Positions 1-7,960 of a stretch of 64,000 bases of DNA are shown piece after piece. Location: contig CAXSAX010000015.1 of assembly GCA_964235495.1 (NCBI GenBank), positions 17,193-81,192 of the forward strand. The letters are read 5' to 3'. The DNA comes from LMUY01 sp964235495 (lineage in GTDB: Bacteria > Pseudomonadota > Alphaproteobacteria > Acetobacterales > Acetobacteraceae). Position numbers and translations under genes: made by a program. Numbering within the stretch: the first letter of the stretch is position 1; the number at the start of each line of letters is the position of its first letter. The notes below the pieces were generated by a model. It worked only from the letters and a program-made list of their open reading frames with translations, searched no databases and was not told where the DNA came from.

Positions 1-1
1 G

Positions 2-166
2 AGCGTGATCTACCTGTCGGCCAGCGGGGTGATGATGTACCTGGACCCTTACCACCGGAACAACATCTATCCCTGGCTGATTTACGGGCCATTTGTGCCG
101 CTTGCCGTGCTTGACGCCGTCCGGGCCGCCCGGCCCCGCGTAATGCCCACAAAGGAGTGCCGTTGA
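2..166 (+). CDS. C-terminal fragment of a probable membrane protein (cut by window edge)
   Basis: An open frame enters from the left edge and stops at 164-166, sharing one base with the next ATG (TGATG). The 54 visible residues contain a hydrophobic stretch (VIYLSASGVMMYL, then PWLIYGPFVPLAVL) and a basic tail. This would suit the end of an integral membrane protein, for example a polytopic glycan-assembly enzyme, given the radical SAM and glycosyltransferase genes that follow. The family cannot be named from this fragment. Confidence 0.5.
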   Translation, partial: SVIYLSASGVMMYLDPYHRNNIYPWLIYGPFVPLAVLDAVRAARPRVMPTKECR

Positions 167-1212
167 TGTCGGCTACGACCCTGAAGGACCCGCGCCGCTA
201 CTTCGAGGCAGTGGAGGCGCGCGACGTGACCGCGGCGCCGCCGGTGTGCCTGTATCTGGAGACTACCAACCGCTGCAACCTGCTGTGCGAGACCTGCCCG
301 CGCACCTTCGAGACGCTGGAGCCGCCGCAGGACATGAGCTGGGAGCTGTTCACCCGCATCGTGGACCAATTCCCCTCCATCGCCCGCGTGGTGTTGCACG
401 GGGTGGGCGAGCCGATGCTGGTCAAGGATCTGCCGCGGATGATCCGCTACCTGAAGGACCGCGGCATCTACGTGCTGTTCAACACCAACGGCACCCTGCT
501 TAACCCCAAGAAGTTCCAGGAGCTGATCGACACCGGGCTCGACGAGCTGCGCGTGTCGGTCGATGCCGCCGACCGCAAGACGTATCTCGCGGTGCGCGGC
601 AAGGACTTCTTCGACCGCATCGTGCGCGACGTGGGCAAGTTCACCGCCTTCCAGGCCAGGGTGGGCTCCGCCACGCCGAAAGTGTCGATCTGGCTGACCG
701 GGCTGAAGGAGACGGTGCAGCAGCTGCCCGAGTTCGTCCGCATGGCGGCGGGCATGGGCGTGCGCGAGGTGCACCTGCAGCGCCTGGTGTTCGACGACGC
801 CGGGTTCGGCATGGCGCGGGCGGAGAACAGCCTGTTCGAGCAGACCCAGGCGGAAGAGGAGCAGGCGATCGCCGCCGCCCAGGCCATCGGTGCTGACCTG
901 GGCGTGATGCTGGACGCCTCCGGCGCCACCGAACCCGGCGTCAGCCTGAAAAACAGCGACGGGGAGCGCGCCTGGGCCACCTGCCGCCGGCCGTGGTCGC
1001 TGATGTACTTCACCGCGCACGGCCGCGCCCTGCCCTGCTGCATCGCGCCGTTCAGCGCCCGTGGCTACAGCAACTACACGCTGGGCGACGCCACCCAGCA
1101 GAGCCTGCGCGAGATCTGGAACGGGCCGCTGTACCAGCAGTTCCGCACCGACCTGCTGGGCGACGCGCCGCCGAAGCCTTGCGAGAACTGCGGGCTGCGG
1201 TGGTCGCTCTAG
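166..1212 (+). CDS. Radical SAM protein with SPASM-type C-terminus
   Basis: The 348-residue protein has the radical SAM cluster motif CxxxCxxC at Cys37, Cys41 and Cys44 (CNLLCETC), which holds the 4Fe-4S cluster that cleaves S-adenosylmethionine. Its end carries a Cys-Cys pair and a CENC motif, as in SPASM domains that bind auxiliary clusters. GVGEPM fits the conserved GGEP region. I chose ATG 166 because AGGAG lies at 153-157, although a GTG at 157 is in frame. The gene overlaps the fragment before it by one base and the GT2 gene after it by 13 bases, so it sits in a glycan-type operon. The substrate is unknown; a sugar, lipid or peptide modification are all possible. Confidence 0.85.
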   Translation: MSATTLKDPRRYFEAVEARDVTAAPPVCLYLETTNRCNLLCETCPRTFETLEPPQDMSWELFTRIVDQFPSIARVVLHGVGEPMLVKDLPRMIRYLKDRGIYVLFNTNGTLLNPKKFQELIDTGLDELRVSVDAADRKTYLAVRGKDFFDRIVRDVGKFTAFQARVGSATPKVSIWLTGLKETVQQLPEFVRMAAGMGVREVHLQRLVFDDAGFGMARAENSLFEQTQAEEEQAIAAAQAIGADLGVMLDASGATEPGVSLKNSDGERAWATCRRPWSLMYFTAHGRALPCCIAPFSARGYSNYTLGDATQQSLREIWNGPLYQQFRTDLLGDAPPKPCENCGLRWSL

Positions 1213-1907
1213 GCGTTTCTGTCGTCATCCCGACGCTGAACGAGGTGGATGCGATCGGCGCCGTGGTGCGGGAGATCCCGCGCGACGTGGCCGCCGAAAT
1301 CATCGTAGCGGATAGCGGCAGCCACGACGGCACGCAGGAGGCGGCGCAGGCGGCCGGCGCGCGGCTGCTCGACCTGCGGCAGCGCGGCTACGGCCTGGCC
1401 TGCGCCCGCGCTGCCGCCGCCGCCGACCCGGCCAGCGACATCATCGTGTTCATGGACGGCGACGGGGCCGACCGGGCGGACGCCATGCACCGGCTGGTGC
1501 AGCCGATCCGCGCCGGCACGCACGATTTCGTCATCGCCTCGCGCACCCGCGGCGAGCGGGAGCCGGGCTCCATGAGCTGGCACCAGGTGCTGGCGGGCCG
1601 GGCGGCGGGCCTCGGCATGCGGGCGCTGTACGGCGTGCGCTACACCGACATGTGCGCCTTTCGCGCCATCCGCCGCTCCTCGCTGGACCGGCTGGGGCTG
1701 CGGGAGATGACGTACGGCTGGAACATCGAGATGCAGATGCAGGCCGCCCGCGCCGGGCTGCGCATCCTGGAGGTGCCGGTGCCTTACCGCTGCCGCGCCG
1801 GGGGCGAGAGCAAGGTGGCGGGCTCCCTGCGCGGCACGCTGCGGGCCGGCTGGCGCATCGTGGCCACCTTCGCCCGGGTCGCCGGGTCGCCCAGGCCCGC
1901 CGCATGA
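1200..1907 (+). CDS. Family 2 glycosyltransferase (DPM1/DolP-mannose synthase-like)
   Basis: A 235-residue cytoplasmic-type GT-A enzyme. It opens with VSVVIPTLNEVDAIG, has the ADSGSHDGT nucleotide-sugar loop and a DxD-like MDGDGAD. This matches the dolichyl- or polyprenyl-phosphate sugar transferase branch of GT2, which moves a sugar from a nucleotide donor to a lipid phosphate. No membrane anchor follows the catalytic domain. The start is GTG 1200, inside the radical SAM gene, because the first beta strand begins just after it. The stop overlaps the next ATG by four bases (ATGA), so the genes are translationally coupled. Confidence 0.85.
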   Translation: MVALGVSVVIPTLNEVDAIGAVVREIPRDVAAEIIVADSGSHDGTQEAAQAAGARLLDLRQRGYGLACARAAAAADPASDIIVFMDGDGADRADAMHRLVQPIRAGTHDFVIASRTRGEREPGSMSWHQVLAGRAAGLGMRALYGVRYTDMCAFRAIRRSSLDRLGLREMTYGWNIEMQMQAARAGLRILEVPVPYRCRAGGESKVAGSLRGTLRAGWRIVATFARVAGSPRPAA

Positions 1908-2365
1908 GGCGGGCGGCGCTGGCGGTGGCGGCGGGCCTGGCGCTCGGCCCGGCCGCCCAGGCAGCACCCGGCGCGGCGGCATACGACCCGGCGGCGGTGA
2001 TCGGCACCTGGTGGACGCAGGACCGGGACGGCGTGGTGCAGTTCGAGACCTGCCCGGCAGGGCTGTGCGGCAAGGTGGTGGGCATCACCCACTTCCCCGC
2101 CGACGGCTCCGTGCTTAGGGACAACCGCGGCCGGCCGCGCTGCCAGCTGCAAATCGTCCCGGACGGCCGGGTGGACGGCGACGGCATGTGGCAGAGCCAC
2201 ATCACCAACCCCGATAACGGCAAGACCTACACGATCACGCTGCGGACCGAGCCGGATGGCCGGCTGCGCATGCGGGGCTACATCGGCCTGCCGCTGTTCG
2301 GCCAGACCGTGTTCTGGACGCCATTCCGCGGCCACCTGACATCGGACTGCCACATCCGGGATTGA
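1904..2365 (+). CDS. DUF2147 family secreted protein
   Basis: A 153-residue protein with an N-terminal signal peptide (MRRAALAVAAGLALG...AQA, cleavage near residue 25). The mature part starts GTWWTQDRDGVVQFE and has CPAGLCGKVVG and GYIGLPLFGQTVFW, as in DUF2147 proteins. These are small periplasmic lipocalin-like beta barrels of unknown role, often in Proteobacteria. The ATG overlaps the stop of the GT2 gene (ATGA). Four cysteines could form disulfides in the periplasm. A function in envelope or glycan handling is only suggested by the neighbours. Confidence 0.85.
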   Translation: MRRAALAVAAGLALGPAAQAAPGAAAYDPAAVIGTWWTQDRDGVVQFETCPAGLCGKVVGITHFPADGSVLRDNRGRPRCQLQIVPDGRVDGDGMWQSHITNPDNGKTYTITLRTEPDGRLRMRGYIGLPLFGQTVFWTPFRGHLTSDCHIRD

Positions 2366-2426
2366 CCCGGCGGCACGATGCAACGAATGGGTGCGGTCCT
2401 GCTCCACCTCGGCTTGAGGACCACCG

Positions 2427-3629
2427 TTGCCCTTCGACATCCTGCCCAAGCTGAGCGTCCTGATCGGGGCCGACAGCCTCGCCTCCCACCGGTCCGGCGT
2501 TGGCCGCATGACGCTGGAGATTGCCCGCGCGGCGCGCGCCTGCGGCGAGATCGACCACACGGCGCTGCTGCTGGCCTGGGGGGTGGAGCGGGTGGAGCGG
2601 CTGGAGCAGCTGGTCGATCCGATCGCGTTCAACAAGGTCCCCAACCGGGTGCCGATCCCCTGGAAGGTGGCGATCGGGCGGGTGCCGGGCGTGCAACTGC
2701 TGCGCCAGGTCAAGCATGGCGGGGTGAACCGCAAGGTGCGGCTGATGGCGCGGGAGTGCCACGGCCGGCTGGTGTACCACGAGCCCAACATGATCGCCCG
2801 GCCGGTGTCGCTGCCCACGGTGGTGACCATCAACGACCTGTCCTGGCACCACCAGCCGTCCTGGCACCCGGCGGACCGGCTGCGCTGGATCGGCCGTAAC
2901 CTGCAGCAGACGCTGCGCCAGGCCAGCCGCTTCGTCGCCATCTCCCAGTTCACCAAGGACGCCGTGGTGCGCGAGCTGGGCGTCGCGGCCGAGCGGATCG
3001 ACGTGGTGCCGCTGGCGCCGGCAGAGGAGTTCCGGCCGTTCAGCCGGCCGGAGGCGGCGGACACCCTGGCCCGCTTCGGGCTGGCGGATGGCGGCTACGT
3101 GTTCTCCATCTCCACCCTGGAGCCGCGCAAGAACTTCGACCGGCTGCTGGCGGCGCATCTGGGCCTGCCGTCGGCGCTGCGCCGCCGGGCGCCGCTGGTG
3201 ATCGCCGGAGGCAAGGGCTGGGGGCAGGTGCTGGCCCGGCCGGAGGCGGACGCGGCGATCCAGGACGGCACGGTGCGGCTGCTGGGCCACGTCTCGGACG
3301 CGGACCTGGTGATGCTGTGCGCCCGCGCGGCGGTGTTCGCCTATGTGAGCCTGTACGAGGGCTTCGGCCTGCCGGTGGTGGAAGCGATGGCGGCCGGCGC
3401 GCCGGTGCTCGCCTCCAGCACCACCGCGGTCGGCGAACTGGCGGCGGGCGCCGCGCTGCTGGTCGATCCGCTGGACGAGGCGGCGATCCGCGACGGGCTG
3501 CGCCGGCTGATCGAGGACGAAGGCCTGGCCGATCGGATGCGGCAAGCCGGGCTGGCGCGCGCCGCCGAATACACCTGGCAGCGCACGATCGAGTCGCTGC
3601 TGCTCAGCTGGCGCCAGGCGCTTTACTGA
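2427..3629 (+). CDS. Family 4 glycosyltransferase (GT-B fold)
   Basis: A 400-residue retaining glycosyltransferase. The N-terminal acceptor domain contains SGVGRMTLEIARA. The C-terminal donor domain has STLEPRKNFDRLL and the E-x7-E motif in SLYEGFGLPVVEAMAAGAPVLAS, typical of mannosyl- and rhamnosyl-transferases of GT4. It should act at the cytoplasmic face of the membrane. The start is TTG 2427, preceded by TTGAGGACCACC, the same leader that precedes gmd at 16289, which supports this unusual start. The gene converges with the ABC transporter gene and overlaps its end by seven bases. Confidence 0.88.
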   Translation: MPFDILPKLSVLIGADSLASHRSGVGRMTLEIARAARACGEIDHTALLLAWGVERVERLEQLVDPIAFNKVPNRVPIPWKVAIGRVPGVQLLRQVKHGGVNRKVRLMARECHGRLVYHEPNMIARPVSLPTVVTINDLSWHHQPSWHPADRLRWIGRNLQQTLRQASRFVAISQFTKDAVVRELGVAAERIDVVPLAPAEEFRPFSRPEAADTLARFGLADGGYVFSISTLEPRKNFDRLLAAHLGLPSALRRRAPLVIAGGKGWGQVLARPEADAAIQDGTVRLLGHVSDADLVMLCARAAVFAYVSLYEGFGLPVVEAMAAGAPVLASSTTAVGELAAGAALLVDPLDEAAIRDGLRRLIEDEGLADRMRQAGLARAAEYTWQRTIESLLLSWRQALY

Positions 3630-5386
3630 GCAGGCGCTGCCCTGAGCGCCGAGGCGCCCGTCCCGCCGGAGCGTTCCAGCAGCAACTGGCTGCTATCGGC
3701 CTCCGCCGCGTCCGGGCGGTGGGTGATGGCCACGACGCCGGTGCCCGGCAGGCGCTGGCGCAGCATGGCGTACATCTCCGCCTCGCCCTGGGGGTCCAGG
3801 TTGGCGGTGGCCTCGTCCATGAACAGCCAGTCCGGCTGCAGCAGCAGGGCGCGGGCCAGGGCCAGGCGCTGCTGCTCGCCGCCGGACAGGCGCTGCGCCC
3901 AGGACATGTCCACGTCCAGCTCCTCCACCAGACGGCCGAGCCCGGCATCGGTCAGCGCGGCGGCGATGGCGGCTTGCGGGTAGGCGTCGATGGCCGCCGG
4001 GTAGCTGACGGCCCGGCGCAGCGTGCCGAGCGGGATGTAGGGCTTCTGCGGCAGGAACAGCGTGGTGCCTTCCGGCCGCTCCACCGTGCCGCGGCCGAAC
4101 GGCCAGATGCCGGCCATGGCGCGGAACAGGGTGGACTTGCCGGTGCCGGAGCGGCCGCGCAGCACGGTGGTGCTGCCGGGCTGCAGCTGGAAGCTCACGT
4201 CGTCCAGCAGGACGGCGTGGTTCGGCAGCTCCAGGTGCAGGTCGCGCACCGCGTAGTCGCCTCCAGCGGCGGAAACCACGGAGACGCCGCTTTCGGACGC
4301 CTGCATGGCGTCCAGCGTGTGGCCGAAGCTGGCCAGGCGCGAGACGGTCGAGGCCCATTCGGCCAAAGAGCCGTAGTTGTCCACCACCCAGGAGGCCGAA
4401 GCCTGCACCTCCCCGAACGCGCCCACCACGCGCACGAGCGTGCCGTAGCTGAACTGCTTGGCGAAGTACAGCGGCGCCGCGGCGATGAACGGGAAGATGC
4501 CGGCGACCGAGCTATAGAAGTAGGTGAACGCGTTCACCAGCCGGTTGCGGGACATGATGCTGCGCCAGTTGGCGACGATGGCGCTGAAGCGGCGGGACAG
4601 GATGCGGCCCTCGTCCGCCTCGCCGTTATACAGGGCGATGCCCTCCGCGTTCTCGCGCAGGCGGACCAGGGCATAGCGGAAATCGGCCTCCAGGCGCTGG
4701 CGGACGAAGCTCAGCCCGACCAGCGGACGCCCGATCAGCTGGGCCAGCAGGGTGCCGACCACCGAGTAGAGCAGCGCGACCCAAACCAGGTAGGCGGGGA
4801 TGCTCACGCCGAACACGGTGATCGGAAAGGACAGCCTCCAAAGGATCGCGAGGAACGAGACCAGCGAGACGATGGTCGTGATGAGGCCGAAGCCGAGCAC
4901 CAGCCCGCTTTCCACGAAGCTCGCGATGTCCTCGGCGATGCGCTGGTCCGGGTTGTCGTTGCCCAGCGTCTCGGCTTGCAGGCCGATGCGGTAGTAGGCC
5001 CGGCCGGACAGCCATTCCGCCTGGTAGTGCGCGGTCAGCCAGCGCCGCCAGCGGATTTGCAGCCATTGCCGCAGGTAGCGGCCGTTGACGAGGATCAGCA
5101 GTGCCACGGCGATCGCCGGCACGAAGCCGGGGATGATGCCGAAGAAGCCGTCCGGGCTCTGCTCATATGTCAGTATCAGGCGCAGGAAAGCCGGCTGGTT
5201 GTACTGCTGGAAGGCGTTGACCAAGGCGCCCTGAGTGGTGTTCAGCACCACGCTGACCTGGACCAGCAGGAAATCCGCCGCCAGCACCACGGCCAGCAGC
5301 CCGTAGGCCGACCACTTCTCCTCCGAGCGCAGGTAGGGCGAGGCGAGGTACCATACATCCCGCATGAAGCGGCCGAAGCGGCGCAT
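3623..5386 (-). CDS. SbmA/YddA-like ABC exporter, fused membrane and ATPase domains
   Basis: A 587-residue half transporter. Residues 1-330 hold about six membrane segments of the ABC_membrane_2 type found in SbmA/BacA and YddA. The C-terminal ATPase has Walker A GRSGTGKST, signature LSGGEQQRLALAR and Walker B LFMDEA. Relatives form homodimers in the inner membrane and are linked to very-long-chain fatty acid or peptide transport; the substrate here is unknown. Its ATG shares one base with the stop of the DUF3253 gene, so the two form an operon. The 3' end overlaps the converging GT4 gene by seven bases. Confidence 0.85.
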   Translation of the reverse strand: MRRFGRFMRDVWYLASPYLRSEEKWSAYGLLAVVLAADFLLVQVSVVLNTTQGALVNAFQQYNQPAFLRLILTYEQSPDGFFGIIPGFVPAIAVALLILVNGRYLRQWLQIRWRRWLTAHYQAEWLSGRAYYRIGLQAETLGNDNPDQRIAEDIASFVESGLVLGFGLITTIVSLVSFLAILWRLSFPITVFGVSIPAYLVWVALLYSVVGTLLAQLIGRPLVGLSFVRQRLEADFRYALVRLRENAEGIALYNGEADEGRILSRRFSAIVANWRSIMSRNRLVNAFTYFYSSVAGIFPFIAAAPLYFAKQFSYGTLVRVVGAFGEVQASASWVVDNYGSLAEWASTVSRLASFGHTLDAMQASESGVSVVSAAGGDYAVRDLHLELPNHAVLLDDVSFQLQPGSTTVLRGRSGTGKSTLFRAMAGIWPFGRGTVERPEGTTLFLPQKPYIPLGTLRRAVSYPAAIDAYPQAAIAAALTDAGLGRLVEELDVDMSWAQRLSGGEQQRLALARALLLQPDWLFMDEATANLDPQGEAEMYAMLRQRLPGTGVVAITHRPDAAEADSSQLLLERSGGTGASALRAAPAQ

Positions 5387-5652
5387 CAGCGGCCCCGCAG
5401 CCGGATCACGCCGCGCACGCCCGCGGGCTCGACCGGCTTGCCCTTACGCAGGATGTCGATGCGGCCCGCCTGCGCCAGCGTGACGGCGGCGCGGCGCACC
5501 GCGGGCAGCAGCGCCTGCCACGCCGGGGACAGCGCGCGGGCGGCCTCGCTGGGGCAGATCGACTTGTCCGCGCCGCGCTCCGCCACGAGCCGCAGGATGG
5601 TGTCGCAGATGAGGGCGGGATCAGGGATGCCTGCAACAGGCTGGTGAGACAT
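5386..5652 (-). CDS. DUF3253 family small protein
   Basis: An 88-residue soluble protein that matches DUF3253 throughout: ICPSEAARAL in the middle, then ALLPAVRRAAVTLAQAGRIDILRKGKPVEPAGVRGVIRLR. These proteins resemble a small winged-helix unit, but no function is established. I chose the inner ATG at 5652 (MSHQP) because the upstream extension is Cys- and Arg-rich and not part of the family. It is the first gene of a two-gene minus-strand operon with the ABC exporter (TGATG overlap). Confidence 0.75.
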   Translation of the reverse strand: MSHQPVAGIPDPALICDTILRLVAERGADKSICPSEAARALSPAWQALLPAVRRAAVTLAQAGRIDILRKGKPVEPAGVRGVIRLRGR

Positions 5653-5795
5653 GGCGCGGAAGCTGACGCATGACGCAGGCCGGTGCAAGGCGCGCCGGGC
5701 CAGGTTTACGCGTTGTCACATTTGCGCCGGAATGGGCCGCGCAAGGCCTTCGTTAACCCTTGCCCTCTAGCCTGCGCGGCATCACGGAGCAGGCC

Positions 5796-6794
5796 ATGCC
5801 CGACCCATCCAGCCGGCCAGCGCCGGAACGGATTCAGCTGGAGCACCCCATGTTCACCGCCATGGGGCGGGTGCGGTTCCGCTCCGGCAGCGACGGGACG
5901 CCCATGATGCTGGTGCGCCTCGGCGAGCGGGAGGCGCAGATGCCGCTGCACTCGCTGCGCCGCCAGTTCGACATCGGCCATGACACGCCGGACGGCCACA
6001 TGCTGGACCTGATCGGCTCCGCGCTGGACTACGTGGCCTGCCTCAAGCTTGGCGACCGCCTGCCGGCCGAGGTGCGGACCGGCGAGGCGAGCTGGCAGCC
6101 CAGCCCGGCGCATGCCCGGCTGGCCACCGCCCGGCTCACCCTGGCGCTGCTGGCCTGGCTGCTGCCGCAGGCCGCCTGGGGAGCCATGGCCCGGGACGAG
6201 GCAGCGCTGGCCCGCCTGGCGGATGACCCGGCGGCGCAGGCCGAGCTGGAAGCCGCCGCCGCCCGCGCCGCCGGGCCGCTCGGCCTGCCCGACGGCGCGA
6301 CGGTGCGGCGGCTGGTACGGGAGCTGTCGTGCGAGTTCGCCTACATCGAGGCGCTGCGCAGCCAGCTGCTCCGCCCGGTGGAGGCGCTGGGCGTGCGGCT
6401 GGCGGGCCTGCGGGAGGACCGCAAGCGGCTGGCGGCACCGCTCGACACGCTATCCCAGGTGCACAAGCTGACGGAGCTGGCGTGCCGCGGGCTGCGCGAG
6501 CGGTTCGATGCGGTGGATGCCGGCGAGCGGGACGCGCGGGCCTTGCTGGGCGACGTGCCGGGCCAGCGCCGGGCGCTGCGCGCGCAGCGCGACTGGATGC
6601 ACCGTGAGCAGCGGGCGTGGGACCCGGTGCTGGCGCAATGGGACGGCGCGGGCGAGGCCTCCGCTACCGAGGTCGCCGCCGTGCTGGCCGCCACCTACCG
6701 GTTCCTGGCGCCCCGCTTCATGCCGACCCACCCCTGGCAAGCGCCGCAGCCAGGGCCGCGGCAAGCGGGCCGCTCGGCCGGGGTCGCGTGGTGA
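5796..6794 (+). CDS. Hypothetical protein, helical, function unknown
   Basis: A 332-residue protein with no recognised domain. Residues 1-100 look like a small mixed domain (PMFTAMGRVRFRSGSDGTPMMLVRLGE). The rest is Ala/Leu/Arg-rich and predicted helical, with heptad-like stretches near residues 200-280 (REDRKRLAAPLDTLSQVHKL) that could be coiled coil. There is one hydrophobic patch (LALLAWLLPQAAWGAM). The start is ATG 5796, with CGGAG about ten bases upstream. It is divergent from the DUF3253 operon. The codon pattern looks like its neighbours, so it is probably a real lineage-specific gene. Confidence 0.7.
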   Translation: MPDPSSRPAPERIQLEHPMFTAMGRVRFRSGSDGTPMMLVRLGEREAQMPLHSLRRQFDIGHDTPDGHMLDLIGSALDYVACLKLGDRLPAEVRTGEASWQPSPAHARLATARLTLALLAWLLPQAAWGAMARDEAALARLADDPAAQAELEAAAARAAGPLGLPDGATVRRLVRELSCEFAYIEALRSQLLRPVEALGVRLAGLREDRKRLAAPLDTLSQVHKLTELACRGLRERFDAVDAGERDARALLGDVPGQRRALRAQRDWMHREQRAWDPVLAQWDGAGEASATEVAAVLAATYRFLAPRFMPTHPWQAPQPGPRQAGRSAGVAW

Positions 6795-6856
6795 CCCAGG
6801 CCAGTGGCCCGGCGCCGGTGCGGCGGAACGAGGCGATGGTTGACACCGCTATGTGA

Positions 6857-6885
6857 TTGACAGGCCGGGAGGGGCAGCCATAGCG
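6857..6885 (+). promoter_or_regulatory. Candidate promoter for the glycine-rich secreted protein gene
   Basis: TTGACA at 6857-6862 is followed 16-17 bases later by CATAGC/ATAGCG (6879-6885). This resembles the alphaproteobacterial housekeeping pattern also seen before ffh in this window. It lies 30 bases before the ATG at 6916. No transcription data. Confidence 0.4.
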
Positions 6886-6915
6886 TGAAACCGCAACAAT
6901 CTTATCGGCCGCAGC

Positions 6916-7953
6916 ATGACCTGCATCAGCTCAGTCGCCGTCGGGCGCGGCCATGGCCTATCCTTGGGCGCATCCTTGATGGCCGGAGGCGCAGTCATTC
7001 TAGCGTTGTCCGTCTCAGCCACCGCGGCGCGGGCCGCGGCCGTCACGTTCGGCTACAACGGCACTAACAGGACCACCGGCAGCATCGTGGACTACCTCGT
7101 GCCGCAAACGGGCGCCTACACCCTGTCCGCCATCGGCGCGCAAGGCGGCAGCGATCCCCTGGGCGGAACTGGCGGGTTGGGCGCCGAAATCCAGGGCGAT
7201 TTCCTGTTGATGCAGGGTGAGGTGCTGCAGATCGCGGTCGGGCAAGCAGGCTTCCCCGGAATCTTCTTCAACACCAGCCAACCCCACCCAGAAGGCGCGG
7301 CAGGCGGTGGAGGCGGCAGCTTCGTCGTCGGACCCGGCAACACTCCCTTGGTCATCGCCGGCGGCGGCGGCGGTGCGGGAAACCAGATCAACGGCGGAAA
7401 CGCGCTCACCGGCACCCAGGGGAGCGCTGGAAGCGGCGCTGTGGGCGGTGCGGGCGGGAGCGGCGGCCAAGGGGGCACTGGAGCACTCGGGTTCAGCGGC
7501 GGCGGCGGCGGCGGGTTCCTCAGCGCTGGAACGCAACCTGTGGTCGGAGACTTTTCTGTCGGCGGCGGCGGCGGCGGGTTTCCTGGGCTGCTCGGAGGAG
7601 AGGGAGGCTCGGGCGAGAACAGCGGCGGGTTCGGCGGGTTCGGCGGCGGCGGCGGCGGCAGCGGCGGGGGCCGTGATGGCGGCGGCGGCGGCGGTGGCGG
7701 GTTCAGCGGCGGCGGGGGTGGGGGCGGCATATTCAATGGCAGCTTCTTCACCGGCGGCGCGCCCGGCGGCGGCGGCGGGTCGTTCGACGCCGGGCTCGAC
7801 CAAGTGCTGCTGGCAGGCATCGGCGCCGGCAACGGGTCGGTGACGATCACGCCCCTTGATGCGCTGCCAACCGCCGTGCCTGCCCCGACATCGCTCGCGG
7901 TCCTGCTCAGCGGCCTCGCCGGGCTGCTCTTCGTCCGCCGCCGGGCATGGTGA
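6916..7953 (+). CDS. Glycine-rich secreted protein with PEP-CTERM-like sorting tail
   Basis: A 345-residue protein. An N-terminal signal or anchor (AVILALSVSATAARA) leads into a domain with YLVPQTGAYTLSAIGAQGG, which resembles the glycine-rich carbohydrate-binding-like domain of many bacterial surface proteins. Residues 120-300 consist of long Gly runs broken by Ser, Phe and Asn. The tail has a VPAP motif, a hydrophobic helix (AVLLSGLAGLLFV) and RRRAW, the layout of PEP-CTERM sorting signals handled by exosortase. No exosortase gene lies in the window. An internal ATG at 6979 is another possible start. The likely site of action is the cell surface or matrix. Confidence 0.75.
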   Translation: MTCISSVAVGRGHGLSLGASLMAGGAVILALSVSATAARAAAVTFGYNGTNRTTGSIVDYLVPQTGAYTLSAIGAQGGSDPLGGTGGLGAEIQGDFLLMQGEVLQIAVGQAGFPGIFFNTSQPHPEGAAGGGGGSFVVGPGNTPLVIAGGGGGAGNQINGGNALTGTQGSAGSGAVGGAGGSGGQGGTGALGFSGGGGGGFLSAGTQPVVGDFSVGGGGGGFPGLLGGEGGSGENSGGFGGFGGGGGGSGGGRDGGGGGGGGFSGGGGGGGIFNGSFFTGGAPGGGGGSFDAGLDQVLLAGIGAGNGSVTITPLDALPTAVPAPTSLAVLLSGLAGLLFVRRRAW

Positions 7954-7960
7954 AGGGGCA

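Noticed and set aside
3317..5647. A 776-codon plus-strand open frame opposite the ABC exporter gene
   Set aside because: It is the antisense shadow of a GC-rich gene. The translation is His/Gln/Arg-rich with no motifs, while the minus strand encodes a complete ABC transporter.
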